The notes under the pieces: model-generated
Database searches by the model: none
What the model was told of the DNA's origin: nothing
The model's input: only the letters and a program-made list of their open reading frames with translations
Shown: positions 9,176 through 16,040 of the stretch, piece after piece
Layout of the letters: the number at the start of each line of letters is the position of its first letter
How positions within the stretch are numbered: position 1 is the stretch's first letter
Assembly (NCBI GenBank): GCA_963922455.1
Contig: CAWUIO010000112.1
Location: 1 to 20,491 of the forward strand
Direction: 5' to 3'
Length of the DNA: 20,491 nucleotides
Source of the DNA: CAWUIO01 sp963922455
GTDB lineage: Bacteria; Bacteroidota; Bacteroidia; Cytophagales; Microscillaceae
Program-made: the position numbers and the translations under genes

Positions 9176-9193
9176 TTTGCAATATCTTGCAAA
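9176..9193. promoter_or_regulatory. Short perfect inverted repeat TTTGCAA-N4-TTGCAAA
   Basis: A 7-bp inverted repeat with a 4-nt spacer lies between the ankyrin-like gene and the O-antigen ligase-like gene, about 100 bp upstream of the latter's start. It could be an operator or a weak hairpin. Nothing else ties it to regulation. Confidence 0.3.
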
Positions 9194-9218
9194 AGCCTTA
9201 ATCTTTTCCAAACAAACG

Positions 9219-9617
9219 CTACATTGTTTCTTTTGACAAGAGCCTGGTGTCTGCACCACAGTCCAGCAGAAATTTTAATATTGTAGGGTCTTTTGTATTG
9301 TATACGGTAATAACGGCTGTATTCAGTAATTGGCCCTTATTCATATTAATATCAACACCATGTTTGATGGCAAATTTTAACCCCTCAATTTCATTGTTGT
9401 GAACTGCATAATACGATCCTTGGTATTTGTGATGTGAAAGATTTGCGCCAAGATAAAGCAGGTATTCGGCAGTTTCAATTAGTGAATAGGCGATAGCATT
9501 TTCAAGAGCAACATCTATTTCTCGTTGCGTATGACTTGCCACTAAAAGACTTTTTAGTTCATTTAAATCTCCATCTCCCGCAAGGATTTCAATTTTAGTC
9601 ATTCTAGATTTTTCCAT
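9219..9617 (-). CDS. Small ankyrin-repeat-like protein, possibly truncated
   Basis: The product is 132 aa with no signal peptide. Ankyrin-like units are visible: AGDGDLNELKSLLVAS, SLIETAEYLLYLGANLSHH, NNEIEGLKFAIKHGVDIN and PTILKFLLDCGADTR. The motif order (helix, helix, then G-A/V-D) fits ankyrin repeats of the short type often found beside polymorphic toxins or as orphan immunity-like proteins; that role is inference. The last unit stops directly after GADTRLLSKETM, where one would expect another helix, so the C terminus may be lost. Two start codons are possible (ATG 9617 or 9602). The reading frame is open further upstream to about 9755 without a usable start, which again suggests a damaged or remodelled gene. 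It is the last of three minus-strand genes, of which the other two are broken. Confidence 0.65.
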   Translation of the reverse strand: MEKSRMTKIEILAGDGDLNELKSLLVASHTQREIDVALENAIAYSLIETAEYLLYLGANLSHHKYQGSYYAVHNNEIEGLKFAIKHGVDINMNKGQLLNTAVITVYNTKDPTILKFLLDCGADTRLLSKETM

Positions 9618-9814
9618 CTTTTTGATGCCACGTAGTGCTTTGGCTAAACTGCTTAGTATGTAGTTTAAATATACGTTTCCCTTCTTCTCTTGATTAGCTA
9701 TGTTGAGGACCCTACCCTTGGTTTGTTGGCTATTTTGTAAGTGCTATAAGCCAGATTGAATTCACCTTAGGAAAGCTTTGCCTAGCGAAGCCCAAATGAA
9801 CAGGGGCCTATATT

Positions 9815-10273
9815 TTATCGATTTAGGAGTTTCTGGTAATTCTGATTTATTTCATCTAAGCTGTACAAAGGCTCTACTATTTCATGCCCGTCTTGGTCTA
9901 CAAATCCATACGTGCCCGTAATAGATTTTACCAAAACCATATGTTCTTCATATTCGTCAAATTTCCCGATTTCGGCATACAAGGTGGGGACAATTTCTTT
10001 TCCATTTCGGTCAATCAGTCCGTAGGTTCCTGTAATAGATTTTACTTTGGCGAATTTGCCTGAGTTTTCTGTAAACTTTCCAATTTTGCTGTAGAGGGGC
10101 GGGACGACGGTTTTTCCGCTGCGGTCAATCATTCCGTAGGTACCCGTAATGGATTTTACCAAAGCCCAACTTTATTGGTATTCTCCATAATTATAGATTC
10201 GCTTGAACTCCTTTTGCGCGAAAGAAAAGCTTGGTAGAAGTCCTAAAATAAGGAGGTAGATATATTTTTTCAT
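9815..10273 (-). pseudogene. WG-repeat secreted protein interrupted by an in-frame TAA
   Basis: The full frame starts at ATG 10273 with a clear signal peptide (MKKYIYLLILGLLPSFSFA then QKEF) and runs to 9815, about 152 codons. Codon 34 is TAA (10172-10174). Translation after it continues in the same frame with no shift as SWALVKSITGTYGMIDRSG, the first of three 38-residue WG-type repeats, each beginning VKSITGTYG. A gene finder would report only the part from a TTG at 10162, but that start falls inside a repeat and lacks the signal peptide. WG repeats occur in many secreted Bacteroidota proteins of unknown function. The simplest reading is a nonsense mutation in a recently intact gene. The intact 115-residue repeat block suggests recent loss. 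Confidence 0.8.
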
Positions 10274-10309
10274 GGGTTTGTAATTTATATTTCCTTGGTT
10301 ATGAGTTTG

Positions 10310-10754
10310 TTATAGATGGTGTTTGTCCTTATCGGGGATTAAGTCAAAAGGGAATAGATCTGTATATATATATTTTGGCTTTGGCTGCTTGTGAATTAAA
10401 GATATAAAATCCACGATGGCAAGCCATTAATTCCTTGAAATTATATTTTAATCTGGGGAAATCCGAGACGAAGCCTAGGAAAGCATCAGATTTCGACTTG
10501 CGCATAAAGTGATAAACCGCTTTGATTGCCGCCAATGTTAAGGTGGTATTGAACTTATCTTTTGCTCCGACAAATGCTACCAATTGCTGACATTGAGCCT
10601 ATATATTTCTTTCTGCTTCATTTATTCCATATTTCTTGACATGAACCCAGGCCAATCTGAGATGGGCCTCGTGCGAAAAATCGGCAGGGTTTAGTTGCCA
10701 GGTATAAAACTGCTTCTCGAATTCAGTGTCTGTTAGTTCCAAATGCTTCTCCAT
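10310..10754 (-). pseudogene. Broken small hypothetical gene: in-frame TAG plus 3' frameshift
   Basis: From ATG 10754 the frame encodes MEKHLELTDTEFEKQF and continues through FSHEAHLRLAWVHVKKYG to residue 51, where TAG (10599-10601) interrupts it. The same frame then resumes with AQCQQLVAFVGAKDKFNTT and LAAIKAVYHFMRKSKSDAF. Near the end an AT-dinucleotide run (about 10361-10370) has shifted frame: the intended tail is AKYIYTDLFPFDLIPDKDK, ending at TAA 10310-10312, whereas the uncorrected frame stops at 10344. The H-E-A-H-L-R-L-A-W motif and following helices resemble a widespread small, mostly helical, uncharacterised bacterial family. I do not know its function. It lies 36 bp upstream of the WG-repeat pseudogene on the same strand, so the two were probably cotranscribed. 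Confidence 0.75.
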
Positions 10755-10827
10755 TTCTCTTTTGTTAAATATATAAAACTCGTCTTTTTATTGGCAAATG
10801 CATAGAATAAAAGAATGACAAGTTAGG

Positions 10828-12008
10828 CTAAAAATGGTTGCACAAGCCGCGATTCTTGGTCCTAAGGTAATTTTTACTCAAGACAAGTGAGGGGGAGCTT
10901 ACATTGTCACAACCCAGCCTTGCGGTCAGAAGACTAAGACTGTACAATAAACCAATATCTGATCTTTGAAACTCAGAACTTCCTATGTAACGCAAAACCT
11001 GGCTTAGGGATGGGCGCCTAAATGGGCTGAGATGGCAAATAGCCTGATGTTTGGGATACTTTTCAAAAAACTTCTGGGCTTTAGGGGAAAGGCCCTCCCA
11101 TAACTGCCCCAGTTCCTTGTACCAAGCCACCAAGCTGCCTTGGCCCTTTGTTTGGGAGGGGCCAACAGACTGAGCGAAGAACACACACTGTGGGCCCGCC
11201 AAGCCCCTAAGGACTGGATAAAGGCCTTATATTCAGGACTATCCTCAAAGGTCTTACGCAAGGCCCGGGCCAAGAAATGGCTAATATCCCATTGATGGGC
11301 CCGGCCAAGCTCTCGGGCAGCTTTGGTGAGTTTGTGGTCCCCATCACTGAGTAGATAGCTGATGGGCTGGCCGAGTTTCTGCTCAATCCCTCCGATCACT
11401 TGGGCAATATCTTGGCCTCTCCATTGAGGCCGGGCTTCCAAGTGGACTACCTGGACACAGGAAGTATCCAGGGCCTGCCCGGCCGAGGGGGACCGGCAAA
11501 CCAATAAACACATCAAGAGCCGTTCTTGGGCCCGGCCGATCAACTCATCCACAATCAAAACCGCTTGCCCGCTCCAACTGGGACGACGGGACAACAAAAA
11601 CAAGCCCAATTTCTCGACCCAATTTTTAAGCGTATTCACGCAAGGGAGCCGCTGCTGGGAAGAGGCTTGTTCCATGAGGATTTGCAGGACCAGCACAATA
11701 TTCCGATAACTACATCCAGCCTTCACCCGGAGTTGGATGCAGAAGAAAATGAGGGCTGCACTATACTGATGACGGGCCGGGATGGGGCCGCCAAATGTCT
11801 CCTGGGATATCCTAAAAGAAGGCTTAGAAGGGTTTAAACGTACTTGGGCCTTAGATTTCCAGTTATCCCGGCTCTGCAATAGTTGACGGCAACGGGCTTG
11901 ATAATAGCGAAGGGATGAGCGTTTGGATTGCAGCTTTTGGGCGATTTTTTTGTTCTTTTGTTCTAATTGGGCTATCTTTCTTTTGAGATCTTTAACAAGA
12001 TTATCCAT
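10828..12008 (-). pseudogene. Frameshifted DDE-type transposase (insertion-sequence remnant)
   Basis: From ATG 12008 the frame encodes an N-terminal coiled coil (KIAQLEQKNKKIAQKL), a helical region, then a probable RNase H-fold core with VLIVDELIGRAQE (Asp154) and YLLSDGDHKLTKAARELG (Asp222 or 224), followed by DISHFLARALRKTF. At about residue 290 (near 11138) the frame is lost: after APPKQRAKA the homologous continuation SLVAWYKELGQLWEGL lies in the next frame and runs to 10828. The two spaced Asp motifs suggest a DDE transposase, but I do not recognise the IS family. No slippery heptamer is seen at the break, so decay is more likely than programmed frameshifting. Clear terminal inverted repeats and target duplications were not found. 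The tail after SSEF may also be altered. Confidence 0.7.
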
Positions 12009-12049
12009 ACCTCCTCATTTTTGTTGGTCGTGCTACAAAAATAGGAGGT
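12009..12049 (-). promoter_or_regulatory. 15-bp stem-loop containing the transposase ribosome-binding site
   Basis: ACCTCCT-C-ATTTTTGT (12009-12024) pairs with ACAAAAAT-AGGAGGT (12035-12049), leaving one bulged base and a 10-nt loop. In the transposase mRNA this puts AGGAGGT, directly adjacent to the ATG, inside the 3' arm of the stem. Sequestering the start site is a known way for IS elements to avoid expression from outside transcription; here it is inferred from position. The SD-to-ATG distance is unusually short. Confidence 0.6.
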
Positions 12050-12078
12050 TATTTTTATTTAATCTTTTGAGCAGCCTA

Positions 12079-12202
12079 GGCTTCCCCGCGCCATTGTGTT
12101 AGGAACCGCTTGAACGGTTCTGCCGGCGCGGGTCGGGCTGTCACTACTCGCTGGCCCCCCCGCAAACCAGCGGCGAGCTCAAACAGGCCGTTCCATCCCT
12201 AA
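12079..12202 (+). repeat. Interspersed repeat family 1, copy 5 (A-type)
   Basis: This copy begins GGCTTCCCCGCGCC (two G shorter than its relatives) and ends CCATCCCTAA, where it runs straight into repeat family 2. The cassette (12092-12125) is the same as in copy 6996, with a single base difference that makes the inner hairpin GAACCG/CGGTTC perfect. It lies 70 bp upstream of the transposase start. Confidence 0.95.
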
Positions 12203-12325
12203 CGGGGTATGCGCAGGCGCACAAGTCTTTGCAATGACATTTCAAACGGGTAATTTATCTTGAATTGGTGTTTTTTTTAAAGTGCTGAAAATCAGAAAAT
12301 TACAAGCAATGTCATAGGTAGCCAA
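12199..12325 (+). repeat. Repeat family 2, copy A
   Basis: This 127-bp copy runs from CTAACGGGGTAT to ATGTCATAGGTAGCCAA. It aligns without gaps to the reverse complement of 20295-20421 with 9 mismatches (93%). An internal 8-bp inverted pair, ATGACATT and AATGTCAT, is conserved in both copies and encloses about 70 nt. It overlaps the last four bases of family 1 copy 5. Confidence 0.93.
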
Positions 12326-12547
12326 GATACCGGGCTCCTTCATCGCCTTGAACGCTCCCATACCAGCACGGATTGTAAATTCGCCAAAGAGTAATTCGGG
12401 ATCACAAACTGACTCTAAGGAGCCCCGTGTAGCTAATCACCCAGGGTTTCGTTTAAGGCTCGGAACAAAGGGGGAATTGAAATGCCCCTTTTTATTATCT
12501 AAGCCAAGCTTTTATAGCAAAGAGGCAAAAGTCGTGTAGCACTAGCC
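12326..12547. other. Gene-free stretch next to the repeats
   Basis: Nothing clearly coding is seen. A short open frame (12348-12539, +) starts at TTG and is not supported by composition or a recognisable domain. The stretch contains a terminator-like hairpin at 12467-12493. Confidence 0.5.
12467..12493 (+). terminator. Terminator-like hairpin AAAGGGG/CCCCTTT plus T-run
   Basis: A 7-bp stem with an 11-nt loop is followed by T on the plus strand. The nearest gene (12548-13138) ends just to the right on the minus strand, for which the same hairpin would have a poorer T-tail. It may act in both directions; the direction of use is uncertain. Confidence 0.4.
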
Positions 12548-13138
12548 TTATTGTTTTCTATCATACTCCATATAAGTTGCGGTTTGCATGGCGGCCTGTT
12601 CTCCTAAAAGCTGCTCAACCAGATGAAAGGATAAGTCAATTCCCGCCGATATTCCACCCGAGGTGTAAATTTTTCCAGCATTTATATAGCGTTGATTGGG
12701 TTGTGGGTTTCCGGTGGGTACGATTTCTTGTAAGTCTGGGTATGCCAGATGGTGGGTACAATAAGGCTTAGCATCGAGTAAGCCTAAAACTCCTAATAGC
12801 CTGGCCCCCGAACAAATGCTAAGCGTATACTCAGAGTTTTGATGAATTTGTTTAATCCAATCTAATGTAATCGTATTTTCCATCTGTTTTCGGGTACCGG
12901 TGCCTCCGGCAATGATGAGAATATCTATTGGGGGGCAACTCTTAAAATCATACTTGGGGTTGACGGACAAGCCATTCACGGCACTAACCGGTTCTGCTGT
13001 TTCTGCCACGGTGAATACCTCAAAGGGCTCGTAATTGTTTAATTCTGAGGTAACCGAAAAAACCTCGAACGGACCGGCAAAGTCTAGTACTTCGGCATTG
13101 TCAAAAATGAAGATACCGACATTTCTTTTCTTACTCAT
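12548..13138 (-). CDS. DJ-1/PfpI family protein (isonitrile hydratase-like group)
   Basis: The product is 196 aa, cytoplasmic, a single DJ-1/PfpI domain: VGIFIFDNAEVLDFAGPFEV (7-26), IDILIIAGGTGTR (71-83), the nucleophile elbow SICSGARLLGVLGLL with Cys109, then CTHHLAYP (127-134) and TSGGISAGIDLSFHLVEQLL (159-178). The D-F-A-G-P start and the S-I-C-S-G elbow are those of the InhA/GlxA-like branch rather than of PfpI proteases. Related proteins include isonitrile hydratase and uncharacterised GlxA-type domains; the actual substrate is unknown. It ends right after YMEYDRKQ and so lacks any DNA-binding domain, unlike the paralogous regulator at 5964-6908. The next gene on the same strand lies 95 bp upstream, so cotranscription is possible. 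Confidence 0.85.
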   Translation of the reverse strand: MSKKRNVGIFIFDNAEVLDFAGPFEVFSVTSELNNYEPFEVFTVAETAEPVSAVNGLSVNPKYDFKSCPPIDILIIAGGTGTRKQMENTITLDWIKQIHQNSEYTLSICSGARLLGVLGLLDAKPYCTHHLAYPDLQEIVPTGNPQPNQRYINAGKIYTSGGISAGIDLSFHLVEQLLGEQAAMQTATYMEYDRKQ

Positions 13139-13233
13139 GGGATTACTATGGGGCTAAGGATTTCAAATGTTTAGCGAAGGTGGCCAGAGCACTTAAGACA
13201 CCGCCTATAGATGGTCTTATTGTGTTAGCTCAA

Positions 13234-14289
13234 TTATTCTATAAGAATTAGGTCACCATCATTCGCAAAATGAATCATCCCATCGTATACCTTCATTTCT
13301 TTTTTGTAGGCATTTTTAGTTACAAATAGATCGGGGGCTGGGGCAAAATGATTCAGGACCAATTTTTTCACTCGGGCCTTGGCCGCTATTTCGGCAACTT
13401 CGGCCGGAGAAGTATGATAATTTTGAATGTCGTGTACTATTTTTCCATTTCTTGCCATCCCTGCGGCTTTAAGTTGCTCTTCCATTTGGGCGATAGCAAA
13501 CATCAACATCACCTCATGAATAAGTACATCGGCCCCTTGGGCCATTTCTAAAACCAAGTCGTTCTTTTTCGTATCCCCGCTAAGGACCACTTTCTTCCCT
13601 TGGTACTCGATGACATAGCCAACGGCTGGCTCGATGGGTTCGTGGTCTACATCAAATGCCGTAATGGTGATGCCATCTTGTTGGTAAATAACTTCCTTGG
13701 CTCCTGGCTTATTTTTAAATTCGTGGGCAATGGCCCGGGCTTTTGAAACATCCATGATCTCATGACCATGGTGGGCCACCCTATGTTGATTTTCTATATG
13801 TAAATATTGATTGATAGCCTGGTTTAAGGTGTCCGTACCATCGGGGCCATAGAGGTGTAGGTCTTGAGTACGGCCCAGTAGCCAGGAGCGGCTGATCAGA
13901 CTTGGTAAATCCATCATGTGGTCTGAGTGCCAGTGGGTAATAAAAATACCATCTAAGCGGTTGAGGGGCAAGCCCAGAATTTCGGCCTTCCTCGTGACTC
14001 CATCTCCTACGTCAAACATAAAAAAGTGGCCGTTCACGATAATGGCTGTGCCCGTTTGTACCCTTTTTCCTGGTATGGGAGAGGCTGTGCCTACGGTATA
14101 GATTCGTATACGTTCTTGGTCATTTAAGAGCTCATTATTTTCTTTGTCTTGGGCTGCTATTCTTTTTACTTGTTGACTAATGGCCAAATGGACTATTTTT
14201 TCTGGATAGTAAGTCGTGATAAGATATCCTGCCAGGCATAAAATAGCTACAAGTGCAAGAATAACATACAGTATTTTTTTAAGTTTCAT
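13234..14289 (-). CDS. Membrane-anchored RNase Z-like metallo-beta-lactamase-fold hydrolase
   Basis: The product is 351 aa from the ATG at 14289, chosen because it directly precedes a basic-hydrophobic anchor (MKLKKILYVILALVAILCL, about residues 1-28). An upstream start at 14346 would add 19 residues of unlikely sequence. Metal-binding motifs are in order: THWHSDHMMD (HxHxDH), the region with MDV and DVDHEPIEPAVGY, VVLSGDTKKND (Asp ligand), and a C-terminal VLNHFAPAP. The arrangement is that of RNase Z/arylsulfatase-type MBL hydrolases. The anchor implies an extracytoplasmic or membrane-attached enzyme, so a tRNA-processing role is unlikely. The substrate is unknown. It precedes the DJ-1 gene on the same strand. 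Confidence 0.85.
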   Translation of the reverse strand: MKLKKILYVILALVAILCLAGYLITTYYPEKIVHLAISQQVKRIAAQDKENNELLNDQERIRIYTVGTASPIPGKRVQTGTAIIVNGHFFMFDVGDGVTRKAEILGLPLNRLDGIFITHWHSDHMMDLPSLISRSWLLGRTQDLHLYGPDGTDTLNQAINQYLHIENQHRVAHHGHEIMDVSKARAIAHEFKNKPGAKEVIYQQDGITITAFDVDHEPIEPAVGYVIEYQGKKVVLSGDTKKNDLVLEMAQGADVLIHEVMLMFAIAQMEEQLKAAGMARNGKIVHDIQNYHTSPAEVAEIAAKARVKKLVLNHFAPAPDLFVTKNAYKKEMKVYDGMIHFANDGDLILIE

Positions 14290-14924
14290 TGTATTTGTTC
14301 TGAAGTACAGGTTTTTAAACGAGATATGGTGTTTGGTAGCTATCAAGTTAAGCTAAATATCCATATGATGCAAAAGCCTACAGCGTTGAAAAAAAGCGAG
14401 GGTAAAAAGAGGTTGGAGCCTAGTGAGGAGCATTTTGGGGTATTATATGTTGTAACCTGTTGGTTTTTAATGGCTTAGGGATGGAACGGCCTGTTTGAGC
14501 TCGTGTTGGCCCGAGGGGAGAGGCAGCGAGTAGTGACAGCCCGACCCGCGCCTACTCACAGTTTTTCTATAAAACCTACCCTTCATCGCGCGGGGAAGCC
14601 CCTAGGAATTCATCTTCCCTTGCAATGGGCTTGGGCGCATCAGAATTTCTTTTTCGAGTTAAGCCCTATTAAATAAACTTAAAATACGATCTATTTTTTA
14701 TTATTGCTTGCATATTGAAAGTTGTTTAGTATTTTTACTTGCGAAATAAAAGTAATAGCTTTCCATCTCTTGATAAAATCCATGGGAGGAATGTTTGTTC
14801 CATCCATCTCCTACATTAATTAGAGCAGCTTATGTTTTCTTCCCTTTTTGGGTGGTATCCACAGTACTTAATTATTTGGTCTTCAATTATTCAATGATAT
14901 AGTCTTTTAAAAATAAAAATTTAC
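14290..14924. other. Divergent intergenic region with a family 1 repeat and AT-rich leader
   Basis: The 635 bp between the MBL gene (-) and the ene-reductase operon (+) contain repeat copy 14472-14602 and then a 320-bp AT-rich leader. The leader has imperfect matches to Bacteroidota promoter motifs (for example TAATTATTTGG at about 14869-14879), none good enough to assign. No open frame of interest is seen. Confidence 0.5.
14472..14602 (-). repeat. Interspersed repeat family 1, copy 6 (A-type with different second cassette)
   Basis: Read on the minus strand, the 15-bp left arm, the 25 bp after the first cassette and the 32 bp at the right end are identical to copy 6996, 72 bp with no mismatch. 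Both cassettes are replaced: a 36-nt first cassette (14552-14587) and a 23-nt second cassette reading CTGCCTCTCC... instead of the CTGGCCCCCC... seen elsewhere. The second cassette keeps exactly the same length. Confidence 0.95.
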
Positions 14925-16016
14925 GTGAAAAAATTATTTGAATCTTTTCAATCAGAACATTTGCCGTTGCGTAACCACATCGTGATGGCCCCTCTTACCA
15001 GAAGCCGAGCGGTGGGTAATGTGCCCAATGAGCTTATGGCCACCTACTATGCCCAAAGAGCTGAGGCAGGTTTAATCATTACCGAAGGTACTTCGCCTTC
15101 GGCCAATGGATTGGGTTATCCCAACATTCCGGCCATATATTCCGAAGAACAAATCATTGGCTGGAAGAAAATTACCGATGCCGTGCATGAAAAAGGAGGG
15201 AAGATTTTCCTTCAAATAATGCACACCGGACGGGTATCGCACGAACTTAATTTACCAGAAGGGGGGGAAATGGTCGCTCCTTCAGCTATTGTTGCCGCGG
15301 GTGACATGTTTACTCTAGAAGAAGGCCTGAAGCCCCATGGAATGCCCAAGGAAATGACTTTAGAAGACATAAAAGCAGCCCAAGCCGAGTATGTACAAGC
15401 GGCTAAAAATGCCATTGAGGCCGGTTTTGATGGGGTAGAGCTTCATTCGGCAAATGGGTATTTACCCAATCAATTCTTAAATCCAAAATCCAATAAAAGG
15501 CCCGATGAATACGGTGGCTCTATTGAAAATAGAACCCGCTTTGGGCTTGAAACCATGAAGCTCATCTCAGACGCTATTGGTGCTCATAAAACTGCCATTC
15601 GCTTGTCACCTTATGGGGTGTTTAACGATATGGAAGTGTATGAGGAAATTCCTGAAACGTATGGATACTTCGTACGCGAACTAGATAAGCTCAACATCGC
15701 TTATTTACATGTATTAAATGTACAAGCCATGGGGGCCGAACATGGTGGGGTGGCTTTTTTACAGGATTTGGTAAAGGATTACCAAGGGGTGGTGATGTTT
15801 AACGGAGGTCTGGGATACGATATAGACGCGGCGGAAGCCCTCGTGAAGCAGTCGGATAAATATATCGTATCGATTGGAGCCCCATTTATTGCTAACCCTG
15901 ATTTAATTAACCGACTTAAAACCGGAGCTCCCTTAGCAGAGCCGGATAAAAGTACCTTTTACACCCCCGGAGAGCAAGGGTACATTGATTACCCCACTCT
16001 TGAAGAAATTAAATAA
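14925..16016 (+). CDS. Old Yellow Enzyme-type ene-reductase (NemA-like alkene reductase)
   Basis: The product is 363 aa, a TIM-barrel FMN flavoenzyme that reduces activated C=C bonds with NAD(P)H. Visible landmarks: IVMAPLTRSRA (19-29, Thr25 near the flavin), LQIMHTGRVSH (96-106), the substrate-binding and catalytic HSANGYLPNQFL with His174, Asn177 and Tyr179, RLSPYGVFNDM (226-236), and a C-terminal FYTPGEQGYIDYPTL as in N-ethylmaleimide reductase. The usual FGRPFIANPDL near the flavin phosphate reads SIGAPFIANPDL here, so the common Arg is missing. The start is GTG at 14925, the only codon that fits the family N terminus. It is the first gene of an operon with the SDR, which begins 24 bp after its stop. 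Natural substrates in Bacteroidota are not known. Confidence 0.9.
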   Translation: MKKLFESFQSEHLPLRNHIVMAPLTRSRAVGNVPNELMATYYAQRAEAGLIITEGTSPSANGLGYPNIPAIYSEEQIIGWKKITDAVHEKGGKIFLQIMHTGRVSHELNLPEGGEMVAPSAIVAAGDMFTLEEGLKPHGMPKEMTLEDIKAAQAEYVQAAKNAIEAGFDGVELHSANGYLPNQFLNPKSNKRPDEYGGSIENRTRFGLETMKLISDAIGAHKTAIRLSPYGVFNDMEVYEEIPETYGYFVRELDKLNIAYLHVLNVQAMGAEHGGVAFLQDLVKDYQGVVMFNGGLGYDIDAAEALVKQSDKYIVSIGAPFIANPDLINRLKTGAPLAEPDKSTFYTPGEQGYIDYPTLEEIK

Positions 16017-16040
16017 ATATTACTTTTAAAAAATATCAAC

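Noticed and set aside
10800..12078. Terminal inverted repeats of the insertion sequence
   Set aside because: Only short AGGCT-like matches were found near 10826 and 12075; too short to define element ends.
12348..12539. 63-aa open frame on the plus strand (TTG start)
   Set aside because: No recognised domain, weak start and low-complexity composition beside a hairpin; coding cannot be supported.
13219..13228. Ten-base match of repeat cassette 7011-7044 (ATTGTGTTAG) to intergenic DNA
   Set aside because: Too short to claim a target; such a match is not surprising when several cassettes are compared with 20 kb.
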